This document shows, in pieces, positions 21,918 through 32,990 of a stretch of 64,000 nt of DNA (its first letter is position 1; each line of letters starts with the position of its first letter). Origin of the DNA: Aphelenchoides besseyi (Eukaryota > Nematoda > Chromadorea > Rhabditida > Aphelenchoididae); contig JAMPIQ010000001.1 in assembly GCA_024699855.1 (NCBI GenBank), forward strand, positions 4,340,001-4,404,000. Reading direction: 5' to 3'. The translations under genes were made by a program, and so were the position numbers. The notes under the pieces were generated by a model. It did no database searches. It was not told the DNA's origin and saw only the letters and a program-made list of their open reading frames with translations.

Positions 21918-22235
21918 TGGTCGGTCGGTTGGAATATGCGTTGAATAGCAGTCTGAATAGTCGACGGGTAGGACGCCTTTTGGCGGACATGTTCTCTCAG
22001 TCTGAACGTCTACTACTAGTGCGCAGTCTTTTCGCCGCTTTCTGTTTGTTCTGCTCGTTGTTCGCGGTAATCGATTTGACGGTCGATCTTCTCACGGGCC
22101 TCCGACTCGGAAAGTGGAGAGAAATAGAACGCAGATTTCGGAGGCACACCAACGAACAAAACAAGAGCACCAGAAAGCGTCCAACCCATTTGTTCTACAG
22201 TCTTTCATGCAGGTTACCTTCAATCTTCGAGCCTT
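21918..22235. promoter_or_regulatory. Divergent promoter spacer of the SL RNA pair
   Basis: The 318-bp spacer between the two SL RNA genes. Both leaders are preceded by the same seven bases CATCGTC, which are part of the inverted repeat; beyond that the flanks differ. Proximal sequence elements for snRNA-type transcription must lie here if both genes are expressed. A frame open through the spacer (21917-22252) overlaps both leaders and I regard it as non-coding. Confidence 0.5.
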
Positions 22236-22242
22236 CATCGTC

Positions 22243-22352
22243 GGTTTATTAACCCAAGTTTGAGGTTAGTATACGTTCTGGCCCTTCTGTAGGCTGTGGC
22301 TGAACACCAATACAAATTTTGGAACGCTTTGCCCAACGGTAGAGCACATAAT
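22243..22352 (+). ncRNA. Spliced-leader RNA gene (SL1-like), copy B
   Basis: Donor RNA for trans-splicing. The leader at 22243-22264 starts GGTTTATTAACCCAAG and ends TTTGAG; it differs from Caenorhabditis SL1 only at positions 7 (A to T) and 9 (T to A). It is followed directly by a splice donor GTTAGT, then the Sm-binding site AATTTTGGA at 22315-22323, identical in core to C. elegans SL1 RNA, and a 3' hairpin GCTTTGCC-CAAC-GGTAGAGC at 22326-22345. About 105-110 nt in total, the usual SL RNA size. The exact 3' end is not defined by sequence. Confidence 0.92.
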
Positions 22353-23505
22353 AAGGATAAATTCGAAAACAGCAAATGTTAAAATCTGATCACAGAAAAT
22401 TGACAAATCAAAAATTTACGAGGAGAGAAACCCAGATGCAGAAATACGATAATGTTCAGGGATGTCGAGATCTTGTTGCTTTAACTCTTGAAGTTGACGT
22501 TCTTTGGAACAATACCGCCGAACGAATCTGAATTTGTACGCTAAAGCTGCTGCTAATTTAAAAACAGTCTTACCAAATCTCCGGACATTGCGTTTATCCG
22601 ATAATCATTCTTACTATTCGCAAAATGGAGTAGTTAGCTTTCAATCTGTAGTTGCGCAAAGCAAATTCGCAGATAGTAACCAAGGGATTTTGTCTGATCG
22701 ACTACTCTGCGATAGAAGGTGTTATGTTTGTTGAGTAGGTCAACACAAAAACCTAAATACAGCAGTTGCATTCTAAACAATCGTTGCCTTTTAAGTTTGT
22801 TACGACAAGTTCATATTCGATTGGAGGGCCATAGCTGTTTCGTGTAAAAGAAGGCGTCTTAAGTTCGCTTATACAAAAGACCGTTAGCTCAATGTTAAAG
22901 CAGTTTCGAGATCTTAATTCCTGATTCTCAAACATCATGTCAAAATCGGTTTTCGAGCGACGACACTCAAAAGCTGAGCAAAAGAATTCCGTTGTTTCTC
23001 TGTCGTTCGAGTTGCGCGAGCAATAACGAGAAAGTGAAAACGATCCAAATGGTCGTCCATTTGCTTTGGCAACAAATTTCACCGCTAATTGTCATCGCGA
23101 ATCGTTTCGCGTTGTTGGTTGTTGCGGTCGTGTTGCGATGTTTTTGGCATGTGCGACTCGAAATCAACAATCGGAATGTTGTTTGGGAGATCGAGTGCCG
23201 GCGAAATGACATACGATAGCAAGTTAGATGTTTCGTCCGACTACATTGCTCAGTTCGCGTAATTGAATCTTAGACGACTGAGATCGATTGTAGTCTTCGA
23301 ATACAACGGCAGTTAAGCGCGTTGTTTTTTCGTTCATTGAATTTCCTCACTTTTGCCGTTCATTTTAATGGTCGGTGTCTGAGTGTTTTACACAAAAATT
23401 CCATCCGTTTTGCCCTTTGACTAACAGAGTGCTCGGTCTTTGTTGTTTCGATCGATGGTTTTTATAATGTTCGTCCAATGAGATTGTCATTTCAGAGTCA
23501 TCGTG
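22353..23505. other. Gap without recognised gene
   Basis: 1.15 kb between SL RNA copy B and the PPxY membrane-protein gene. Short frames on both strands (for example 22504-22734 + and 23082-22753 -) show no domain or coherent splicing. The last part (from about 23340) is probably the 5' leader of the next gene, ending at a 'TCATTTCAG' acceptor before 23496. Confidence 0.4.
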
Positions 23506-25194
23506 ATGTCCAATTCACACGCGGGCATAAACGACTTTTGCTGCGAGTTGGATCGAATAAGCGAAACGGACGAACAGCAAACTCCAAGCGATCCAGTGGA
23601 TTTGATGGTTGGAAACACTCATCGTTCTTGCCAATCTCGTGCTGATCCCGTATATGGTGATTATCCGGTGGATGGTCCATATCGAAGTGACAGTTCGAGT
23701 TGTTACAACAGAAAAGTTCAGATCATCGACTCGAAAATACGAACCACCAGTTCGCAACATGAAATCCAAATATCAGAAATGGAATTCTCGAAAACCAACC
23801 GTTTTTGCGAATCGCCACTTTCTCATGGATTTGCCCACGATATCGAACACTACGTCCATCGAATGAGTCCGAATGTTGCACGAATGGGATCTTCGTCTTC
23901 GGTTTTGTCCTTTCAATGTCGACCAAGAACTCGCACAAACAGTTCGAATTACGTGGTCGATGTTCCAGAAATTGGGTCGAGTTCACTTGTTGGCACTCCA
24001 CCGAATTCGAATGCTCGGAAACTGATTGTTGAAGTGCTTCCCAACGATGAAAAGACGAACGGATTGGCGTACAAACGTGAACAGCAACGGAACACCTCTG
24101 AAGTTCGACACAATTTTGACGTAAATTCAAACGTTGAATACAAATCGAGTACTCCAAAACGCAAGTCAAGGGAATTGGCAGATGAAAATGGTAAGTGCGC
24201 TTACAGTTTGATTTTATTGTTGGGGTTTTAGACGCATCATTCAAAGAGCATTCTGATGCTTCACAAAATGCATTACTCTCAAGTTATTCGCCTTCATACC
24301 ATACACTCAAACGCCCGATTTTTGATCCTCCACCTGCTCCTCGCTCAAGACCACCGTCTTCATTGTCTCTCAACAATCGTGCTCGAGAATTCCAACAACA
24401 AACCGCAAAGGAAGTGATGAAGGCGTTCGATCAGAACGAAGAAATTCGAAAATATAACGAACAACGACGTCGAGATTTTCTAGAAAACAAACGAGAAGTT
24501 AGATCGAACAAAGATTCTAAACTGATGGTTGAATTTCAGGATGATTGCGACGAGCTTCCTCCCGCTTACACTCCACCAGAACCACCGTCAGACGACAAAA
24601 ATCAACAAGACGACCAAATTCCAGCAACTAAAATCGAATTTCTTGGCATCAAATTCAAACGTCCACAGGCAAAAAAGTTGTTTACAGTAAGTCCGATGCA
24701 AAGCTTTCGATTTGATGGTTTTGGTTTCAGTGTTCTTGCATTGCTGTGGGTGTCGTTTATCTCCTGTGCTTCTACGTTCTGCTCGAATGGGAGATCTTAA
24801 AGCCACAAGATTTGTTCGCTTGCAATTTGTTCGTCTTTCTTCTTTGGTCCATTTTTGGGATTGTATGCTGTTGTGCACAACAACGAGGTTCTTCGAAAAT
24901 TGCTTGGATTTTTCTTCTGTTACCGGTAAGATTGTTGCGCGAATCGATCTGAACGTCACTTTTCAGTTGACCTTGACTCTTATCTTCGGAATTCTGATTT
25001 GGATTTGCGTTGACATCAAACACGGCAATGGAATGTGGAACGTTGAAAAGGCTCCATTGCTCATTTTTGTATTCGTACTGATTTTCTTCTGCATGTTTAT
25101 CACCATGTTCATCCGATTTGCTTTTAACGTTTGGAACGAAGTTCGCGAGAAGTCAATCAAACCATTTACTTTTGTTGTAGAAGCTGATGTCTGA
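23506..25194 (+). CDS. Four-helix membrane protein with long disordered N-terminus and PPxY motif
   Basis: ATG at 23506 after a TTTCAG acceptor. The first 370 or so residues are Ser/Asn/Arg-rich and probably disordered, with a short helix 'EFQQQTAKEVMKAF'. Near 24555 is 'ELPPAYTPPEPP', a PPxY motif that binds NEDD4-family WW domains. After that four hydrophobic segments follow: 'CIAVGVVYLLCFYVLL', 'FVFLLWSIFGIVCCCA', 'LTLTLIFGILIWICV', 'LLIFVFVLIFFCMFI', an LAPTM/nematode tetraspan-like arrangement with a cytoplasmic tail ending '…FVVEADV'. Four exons, introns around 24191, 24687 and 24927. Not assigned to a named family; a ubiquitin-ligase adaptor or endosomal membrane protein is an inference from PPxY plus topology. 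Confidence 0.7.
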
Positions 25195-25817
25195 GTTTCT
25201 CTTCTGGTTTTCCTGAGGTTGTCAACTAACTTTCCATATTTGTTCAACTAGATTCTTGTAACTCGTTTGATTCCACTTTCGTTTGTTTCACCACAAGTCC
25301 GCCTAACGGACGTTTGTCTGTTTGTTTACAGATAACTCGGTTGTTTTAATAAAATGATTTTGTTATCGAACTTATGGAACGTTGCTTTCTACTTGAGAGT
25401 TTGCAATTCAATCGACCATTTTTCAATCTCGAGTTAATAAAAGGTTTTAGTGCTTGAGTGTAATCAAATGACGGTTTGTAGTTTGCGAAATCGAGAGTCT
25501 GTGTGCTCTCGTGATTAATTGATTATAATTGACCTAACTGAGTGAGATTGTTTAGACGTCATTTCTGGAAGTGTGACTAATACAAACGTCATTACACAAG
25601 TTGACAAGCTAACATTTGAATACGCGATGACTAAAAGTTTCGAACTGATTTCTTCATAACTTGCAGTACAACGAACAGTTTTTAGTCATTCTCTCAATTA
25701 TCATAAGAAAACTGATAAGCAGCTTGTTTGTGAATTTAAGAGACAAAAACAACTTTCCGGAGTCTGTTTCTCGTTTTGTTCTTAAATTCAATTTTATACG
25801 TTTTGCTCAAATTCGAA
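25195..25817. other. Intergenic region
   Basis: About 620 bp, AT-rich, between two same-strand genes. AATAAA at about 25350 is a likely polyadenylation signal for the membrane-protein gene. No gene or repeat seen. Confidence 0.4.
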
Positions 25818-27145
25818 ATGGAAAGCTCATGGAAGACTGAAATTTTTGCTAATGATCCGATCTATCATCCCGGCGATTTGGTCACGGGAAACGTTTATTT
25901 GACTTTGAAACGAAAAGTCCAAATTGATAGTTTGGTTGCAACACTTCGTGGGCTTGTGAATGTTGAATTTAAACATCCGGCAACAGAGAAACCGGGCTTC
26001 AGATATCGATCATGTTCCATTACCGAATCTTCTACTCATCGAAACAAAAAAGAGTTTCTCAATATGAGCACTACTATATGGTCTCAGGACAAGGCGGTTA
26101 GTTGGAAGTACTCTCATGTGTTACCAGATATGTTCTTAGGTAAAGGAAACAATACGACGTGCCTCGAGAACCTCAAGAACTTCGAATGATGCAAACGATT
26201 TCTCTTGCCCGTGGGGTTTAGAAGAAGGAACACACCATTTCGATTTTTCGTTTAAACTTCCGATTGACGGTCTTTACACGTCGTTTGATTCGGTTGAGTC
26301 GTCTGCAAACGTTCGCTATTTGTTGGAAATATCGTCTTTTCGTGGCACATCGGAAATCAAACGCGGTGAAGTTTTGATTGCTGTGGTATGCCCGCATCTT
26401 TTGGTTATCGATCCGCTGTTGCGGTCGAAGTCTCAAGTTTTCATTCAGAGCAAACAAATACCAAAGTAAGAACAAGTCAGATAACATCGATGAACACCAT
26501 TATAGGAGCGGCAATCTGAGCGTACAACTGAACCTGTCAACAACTTCATTTGTTCCTATGGATGCTGTTCAAGGTGAAATTACAATCCAAAATTAGTGAG
26601 TTGGATTATTCGAACATCATTCAAACAATTACTGTTGTAGCACTAAACAATCAGTGAAATACGCTAATTTTAACATCGAACATCGCATCACTAGTTTTTC
26701 ATCACCTCCATTTCCTGAGAGCATTAGTGATGCAATTTCAACCTTATCGATGTCGCTTCCGGCGGACAAAATACCATCGGGAAACACTTTGAATTTTCCA
26801 ATTTCGTTCAACATTCCAGCTCTTGTTCCCGCTTTGAATGTTCCACACATGATTGCTAGTGAATATGTTCTTTGCCTTAAAGTCGGATTTGCTAGAAATT
26901 CGCCAAATGCTGCAGTTATTTTCATGGAGGTTTGCCTATCAGTCTTATCAGTCCAATCATAAGGGCTTTAGATTCCAATTCAAATTGGCACCGAAATCAT
27001 GGAGGTCAACAACTACGATATACCGAGCGCTCCACCTGCGTACGACGAAATCTCCTTTCAATCGGAACTCACCGACACTTCGACAATGAACGAAATGACG
27101 CTCACTAATGACTTAAGTGCCGGTTCTCGTTTTAAGATTGTATAA
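25818..27145 (+). CDS. Alpha-arrestin (arrestin domain-containing protein)
   Basis: Cytoplasmic adaptor that links membrane cargo to NEDD4-type ubiquitin ligases. ATG at 25818. N-lobe: 'FANDPIYHPGDLVTGNVYL' (arrestin_N start 'Y.PGD.V.G.V'), 'KVQIDSLVATLRGLVNVEF', then 'EEGTHHFDFSFKLP'. C-lobe: 'NLSTTSFVPMDAVQGEITIQN', 'IPSGNTLNFPISFNIPALVP', 'SEYVLCLKVGF'. It finishes with 'IPSAPPAYDEISF', a PPxY motif near 27030, and a stop at 27143-27145. About five introns; splicing around 26140-26220 was inferred from the frame change. Length near 390 residues is typical. The upstream neighbour also carries PPxY. Confidence 0.85.
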
Positions 27146-27239
27146 GCCATCTAGTAAATACATTTACTCCAACAACCCATCTCTAATATCACGGTATTTA
27201 CGTTTGGAAGAACGCAACTTTTTTCGTCCTTCTGTTAAC

Positions 27240-27571
27240 GAATTCAGGTATCAACTTGTAACGGAGATTTTGAGTGTGCGGTGTTGCTCGTCGAATATTT
27301 ACTTTACTAAAAGAAGAACAGGATTATTGATGGTAACTATGGTAACTTATGGAAAGAAGTTTAAAGAACGAAAAAACTCTACGACTTTTTGTGCGACCAA
27401 TTCGACTCTCAAACTGCCGCTTTGTTTGAAAAACATTCTGCACTTTCGAATTACGAACGCAGACTTTTAAAAGTCTCACCCATTCATCTTCGTTGTCCCA
27501 GTTTTACCGTTCGTCTCAGAAAAAACTCTTCTGTTCCGAATATAGGGATTCGTAATCCGCGAAAAGATTAA
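27240..27571 (+). pseudogene. Coding-like fragment of unknown gene
   Basis: A frame reading 'LYDFLCDQFDSQTAALFEKH…RRLLKVSP' and ending 'SSVPNIGIRNPRKD' (stop 27569-27571) has good codon use, and another frame upstream reads 'CNGDFECAVLLVEYLL' after a TTCAG acceptor at 27246. In-frame stops separate them (near 27305 and 27362) and no normal-length intron would remove these, so this is either a broken gene or one with introns of about 34 bp. Family not recognised. Confidence 0.3.
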
Positions 27572-27719
27572 GTCATGACGATCAATAGCCAATTTGGCTT
27601 ATTGCCAATACGCGTGAAATCTCAAGTAAATCACTTCTTTCAGGACGTTGAGATGAGTCACTTTTAATTAGTTGCACAGTTACGTAAACCATGTAGTCAA
27701 TTAAGGAGCTTTCATTATT

Positions 27720-29374
27720 ATGGGCAATTGTGTTGGTGGCTTCAAACAAAGAACGAGGAACATTGTTTGGAGTAATCGGAAGTCGGTTCAACAAACAGCT
27801 CCTCGTATTCAATCTTGTTGTTTCAGAAACTCGAAATCACTTGTTATTGCGTTTTTGGGTCTTGAGAATGCAGGAAAAACGACAATATTGAAAGCACTTC
27901 AAGGAGGTTTTCGGTCTAGAATTCGCTTGTATCTTAGGGTTTCTTGTTTAGAAGGCGCCGAATCCGTTCATCCAACAATGGGCTTTTCGAGAGGCGAGTT
28001 TGTTGTGAACAAATGCCGAATTGTTGCTTATGATTTGGGTGGAGCCGAGCGAATTCGTGACATTTGGAAAAACTATTTTGCTGAAGTGAGAAAGAACGAA
28101 CGTTTTCGATTATTTGAATTTACAGATCTACGCTATTGTTTACGTTGTGGATAGCGCGGCAGCATCACAAATCGACGAAAACAAAAAGGTTGTGGACTCG
28201 TTACGTGAACATCCCGATTTGATGTCCAAGCCGATTTTGTTTCTTCTAAACAAAAAAGATCTGCCCGAAGCTATGGATGAAATGACGTTCAGCGAGCAGT
28301 TCAGTTTACATACGATGGCGTGTGACAACAAAACGGATATTCGTGTTGTATGAAATACCATATTATTGCTCAATAATCTCGGTTTTAGGAGGGTATCTGT
28401 GCCGTTAAAGGCTACGGAAAGGAGATCGATCCAATGATTATTGAGGGAATCAATTGGTTGATTGAACGTATTTATGCTCGTTATGATCAATTGCACAAAG
28501 AAATCGAAACGGCACTTAAGCATTTAAAAGAACGACAAGCACGCGAACGTCTCGAACGTCAACATCGTTTAGCCACTTTGGCGTATGTTTTGCATAAGAA
28601 AAGGTTTCACATTAAATCTCTGTAGAAATCGAACATCCCAAGACGATCTAAACGAAGAAGTAGTTGAAATGGAAGAACTTGGCCAGAATACTCTCATCCC
28701 GACAACTGATCATGAAGTGGCTGCAAGCACGATAGTACCGCTGTCGAACGGAGTGGTTCAAACGGGAACTGGTGTTTACGAACACGAGGAAGCAATAAGG
28801 CAATTAGAAGAATTACCAGTAGAGTTGGTTGAACTCAAAGACATTGAATCACGAGTTCCATCTCCAAAAGTTGAAGAAGTTCTTGAACCCGAAAATGAAC
28901 CAACATCTTCAACGGTCGCAATTGCTGTTCGACCCAAAAGTGCAGCGCCAATCGTATCGAAAAGACGAACATCAAACAAAGTATGTAAAAGCCGATTAAT
29001 TACTTTCCACTTTAACACTTTAGATTGCACCCGAAGCAGCGGTCGAAGAGCCGGTACGTTCTCGAAACAGTCGCATTGACTATCGAATATTTGAAACGGA
29101 CGATGATGGACCTACACAAACTAAACGTCGTATTCATTCATCACCGTTGAGGTCGAAAAGTTTCGACGCAAAGATTCTGTTTCATCGAGGTATTCAAGTT
29201 TTAGCTCACGCAATTGATAGCTTGATTTCAGCGCGGCGACCTCAGCTTCTAATGTCTCACGATACAGGCGGTCCAAATTCGGACTTGGAGAGTGGAAGTC
29301 CACAGCCAATCCACTCGCTTAATCACGTTGAATTCGAAGGTCAAGCGAACTTGGAGGAAAACTGGACGAACTGA
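27720..29374 (+). CDS. ARL13B: ARL13B ciliary small GTPase
   Basis: Cilium-membrane Arf-like GTPase and GEF for ARL3. ATG at 27720. N-terminus MGNCVGG has a possible myristoylation Gly2 next to Cys4, and a Cys pair at residues 33-34 just before the G domain is the usual palmitoylation site. G1 'GLENAGKTT'; switch I 'HPTMGFSRGEF'; G3 'DLGGAERIRDIWKNYF', with Gly in place of the usual Gln as in ARL13 proteins; 'VVDSAA'; G4 'NKKDLPEA'. A coiled coil follows ('HKEIETALKHLKERQARERLERQH'), then a long acidic/Pro-containing tail and a short basic region 'KRRIHSSPLRSKSFDAK'. Roughly six introns. Convergent with RPLP1. Confidence 0.9.
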
Positions 29375-29506
29375 TCTGATGCTCAAATTTTTCTGTACAC
29401 AAATTGAACTTACTGCCCATTCAATGCGATTAAAGTCAACAGTTTATTATAAAATCATTTAACAAACAACATTCGTAGAAAAAACGAACAAAAGATGGAG
29501 TCTTCC

Positions 29507-30268
29507 TTAGTCGAATAATCCGAAGCCTAAAAACGTTGGTTATAAATATCGTCATTTTTACGTTGCGCCTCGACATTTGTGATTCAAGAAGCATGTAGCC
29601 AATCGCGTAAAAGAATATAAGTTGAAGATCATGAACGACTACATTTTTCTTGAGATGCAAATGTCGAGACGCAAATGTAAAAGTGAAAACATCGCACTGA
29701 CCCATGTCGTCGTCGGACTCTTCTTTGGGAGCCTCCTGGAAGATAGGAATAATGACAATCATCGTTCGAAAAACTCACCTTCTTTTCGGCGGGCTTTTCA
29801 GCTGGTTTGTCTTGAGCTGGTGCAGCGCTCGAGGCAGCTGGAGCGCCTCCTGCCGGTGCGCTTCCGACTCCAGAGCTGAGGTTCGAGATCAACTCCTACA
29901 AGACAAACAGATTAGTAAGTCTTATTGCAAAATGCAAAGTAATGTGCTTGCGCATACTATCAAACAATAATCGTTGAAAAGCGATTAACGTTAGCGAAAA
30001 CGCAACCAATTACTTTAGCACAGGATTGGAATTGAAACAACGTGGTTTTCGATTGTTACAAATGGAAATTGTGCATCCATACCGAACAAAAACTCACCGA
30101 AACATTCACGCCTTCAAGAGCCTTAACGTAAAGTCCGGGCCAGAAAGGTTCGACCTGAACACCAGCGGCTTGAAGCAGCTTGGTGACTTTCTCGGCGTTG
30201 ACTGGAACGCCCTCGTCCTCGAGGATCAACGCAGCGTAGACAACAGCGAGTTCTTGTTTGGATGCCAT
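29507..30268 (-). CDS. RPLP1: 60S acidic ribosomal protein P1
   Basis: Ribosomal stalk protein that recruits translation GTPases. ATG at 30268. 'MASKQELAVVYAALILEDEG' and 'NAEKVTKLLQAAGVQVEPFWPGLYVKAL' form the N-terminal dimerisation domain; an Ala/Pro/Lys hinge 'SAPAGGAPAASSAAPAQDK' follows; the tail 'EESDDDMGFGLFD' is the universal stalk C-terminus. Four exons; the last two junctions ('…DDDMG | FGLFD') use donors GTGAGT and GTCAGT. The stop is at 29507-29509, and an AATAAA-type signal follows on the minus strand near 29446. Confidence 0.95.
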
Positions 30269-30495
30269 TTCGATCAATGCACGTTGACTTCAAAGTCCTT
30301 AGCCGATGATAGGAACAATGCACTCTAGAAATCACCATTAAAATGAACGAACTAGGAAGTGAAAGATGCTGGCACGAATAGAGAAGATAATCGAACGGCA
30401 ATTGAACCGTGAATGCGTTGCACAGAAGACTGTTACGTTTGTAAACAAACTTTTTATTTTAATAACAAAAACAGCCATCAAACAACATGGAGTGC

Positions 30496-31197
30496 TTAGG
30501 CGACAAGAATGCACGCGCCACCGGCCTTCTTGATTTTCTTCTCGGCGATGTGACTGAAGAACTTGGCCTTCACAATAAGCGGTTGTTTCGGCATGGTTCC
30601 CTTGCCGAGCACTTTGAAGTAACCGGCACGAGTGGCATCGATGACCGGTGCTTTCTGCGTATCTTTGGCGTACTTCTCGCGAGTTTGATCGCTGACCAAC
30701 GACCACAACTTTTCAACGTTGATGGTTGGCTTGTAATCGTGGTTGCGGTTCAAGTGGAAGTTTCGCATACCGACCTGAAATTCAGAATTTCAATCAAACA
30801 ACTAGAATCCCATCTTTTGCGATTCGTCTGTCCAATTTGAATGTACCCAAAACTACTATCAAACACAAGCCGAAGATGCGACCCGGGTTAGCGAAAAATG
30901 GGCTGCAGTTTGTTTTGGCGTTCACATGAAACAGAATCCGAATTGAAATCGGAAGTTGAAACGAGAAGAACGCGAGTAGGCAAATTTTTTTCGATTTTAA
31001 TTCACAGCTTTTAATCGAATTCGGAGTCTTACCTTTCCGAAGTAACCCGGATGGTACTTGTCGAAGTTGATGCGATGATGGTGCATACCACCAGCGTTAC
31101 CACGACCGCCCGGATGCTTTCGATGTTTTCCGACACGACCATGACCGTGCGAAACGTGCCCACGAAGCTTTCGAGTCTTTCGGCGCGAGGTAGTCAT
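30496..31197 (-). CDS. RPL27A: 60S ribosomal protein L27a (uL15)
   Basis: ATG at 31197, two bases after a 'CATTTTCAG' acceptor with no upstream exon, a good trans-splice site. Exon 1 '[19 protein letters not shown]', '[20 protein letters not shown]', 'HPGYFGK'; a second exon starts '[11 protein letters not shown]' and ends '[11 protein letters not shown]' with stop at 30496. Joined these give the complete 146-residue protein type. Intron of about 245 bp, long for this window. Shares a 310-bp head-to-head region with prohibitin. Confidence 0.95.
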
Positions 31198-31507
31198 CCC
31201 TGAAAATGAACAGAAATAATAGAAAAATTAAGAAAAATCACGAAAAAGATACGGAAAACCAAAACGAAAATCGCACCTCAAACAACCCGATGTAGCGGAC
31301 CTAAAAATGTGGCGCTGAAGTAGGGGAGTGCTTGCGATCAATAGTCGAGTTAAGACCCTTGGCTTAGCGTACTTGCTCTTGCATCAGGAAAACAAGGGAC
31401 AACGAAATCATTCGGTTTACGTAGTTTTTAATAACTTGGTAAGTAGCTTTTACATCGTGAGATTTGCGATCGGAAAAAAAGAGTGCAATTGATTTTGTCG
31501 TTCAGAA

Positions 31508-32679
31508 ATGTCCAACGCTGCTCAGAAACTGTTGGGTCGTCTCGGACAAATCGGCGTTGGGTTGGCAGTGGCGGGTGGAGTAGCACAATCCGCTCTCTAC
31601 AACGGTCAGTTGGCTCGATTCGTAACTAAACAGATTGATTGAAATTTCAGTTGATGGCGGTCAACGGGCGGTAATTTTCGATCGTTTTACCGGAGTGAAA
31701 ACGAACGTTGTCGGCGAAGGAACACACTTCTTGATTCCGTGGGTTCAACGTCCGATTATCTTCGATATTCGCTCTACTCCTCGAGTTGTCACAACGATCA
31801 CCGGAAGCAAAGGTACTTTAGCTGTGGAGTTGAAAGTGAGAATTTTGGTTTTCAGATTTGCAAAATGTCTCCATCACTTTGCGAATTCTTCATCGTCCGG
31901 AACCCACTCGTTTGCCTCAAATCTACTTGAACATTGGTCAAGACTACGCGGAACGGGTTTTGCCGTCGATTACAAATGAAATTCTCAAGGCGGTTGTGGT
32001 CAGTTGATATTGACAACTTGAAAGTCAGCTCGATTGTTTTAGGCCCAATTTGATGCTCATGAAATGATCACTCAACGTGAGAGCGTCAGTCATCGAGTTT
32101 CCGTTGAATTGGCGGAACGTGCAAAACAATTCGGATTGCTTTTGGATGACATTTCAATTGTAAGTGTTTTTCATGTGAAGTCTATTGTTAACGTCTGAAG
32201 GTTTGGATGATTATACTGAGAAGCTCTGAAGCTAAGAACACAACAGTCGACAAAAGTCGATTGTTAGATTGTTCTTAGAGTATGTTCACGCGATTAAAAT
32301 GACAAACTTTCTATTTTGACATCCTGAATTGAACTCAAAATATACGTATTGACGCTTTTGTTTCCAGACTCATCTTTCATTTGGTCGCGAGTTCACTGAA
32401 GCCGTTGAAATGAAACAAGTGGCTCAACAAGAAGCAGAAAAAGCGCGCTATTTGGTCGAAAAGGCAGAGCAAATGAAATTGGCGGCAGTTACAACTGCTG
32501 AAGGTGATGCTCAAGCGTCGAAGTTGTTGTCCAAAGCCTTTGCCGAAGCCGGTGATGGTTTGATTGAGTTGCGGAAATTGGAAGCGGCCGAAGAGATCGC
32601 CGAGGTTCTGGCCAAATCGAAGAATGTCGCCTACTTGCCGAAGGATTTGAACGCATTGATTGGTCTTCCACAAGGATAA
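31508..32679 (+). CDS. PHB1: Prohibitin (PHB1 type)
   Basis: Subunit of the inner-mitochondrial-membrane prohibitin ring that holds m-AAA protease and respiratory components. ATG at 31508, two bases after a GTTCAG acceptor. N-terminal anchor '[20 protein letters not shown]', SPFH domain '[13 protein letters not shown]', '[20 protein letters not shown]', '[20 protein letters not shown]', 'ELITQRE'-like 'EMITQRE', then coiled-coil '[18 protein letters not shown]' and '[18 protein letters not shown]'. Exons joined over five introns; the penultimate intron (about 32161-32367) is around 210 bp. About 275 residues, family length. Confidence 0.95.
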
Positions 32680-32990
32680 ACAACAATTTCCAATGGTCGT
32701 GTTTCCCATTCTCTTAGGATCATCAAACAAATAGTTTTTGTTCTCATCAATCATAACATTCAAATCATTCGGTCTTGTTTTCAACTGCGGTTTCCTGTTA
32801 AAGCGGTCGAGAACATTCCGTTGAATTTGTTTGTCTTCTTGTTTGGTCTTTGTTGTTAATTTTGAATAAATCAAATATCTTCGTCTTTTTCCATCGACAT
32901 CTTCCAATGAATAGTTGGTTTCGAAACCACATCTTTGATTACTTAAATTGCCTAGTGATCCTGCTTTTTACGAGTTTTTAGTTTACGACA

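Noticed and set aside
21917..22252. 111-codon open frame between the SL RNA genes
   Set aside because: It has no recognised domain and runs across both leader sequences and the divergent promoter spacer; low-complexity Arg/Leu/Ser composition suggests chance.
21801..22352. Interpretation of the inverted repeat as a MITE or other transposon
   Set aside because: No target duplication flanks it (TTTTACA on one side, AAGGATA on the other), and the arms contain leader, donor, Sm site and hairpin in correct order and spacing for SL RNA.
32377..32907. 176-codon minus-strand open frame over the prohibitin 3' end
   Set aside because: It lacks an ATG in frame near its start, and more than half of it is antisense to prohibitin exons. 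The part beyond the prohibitin stop looks coding-like, but no splice chain was found.
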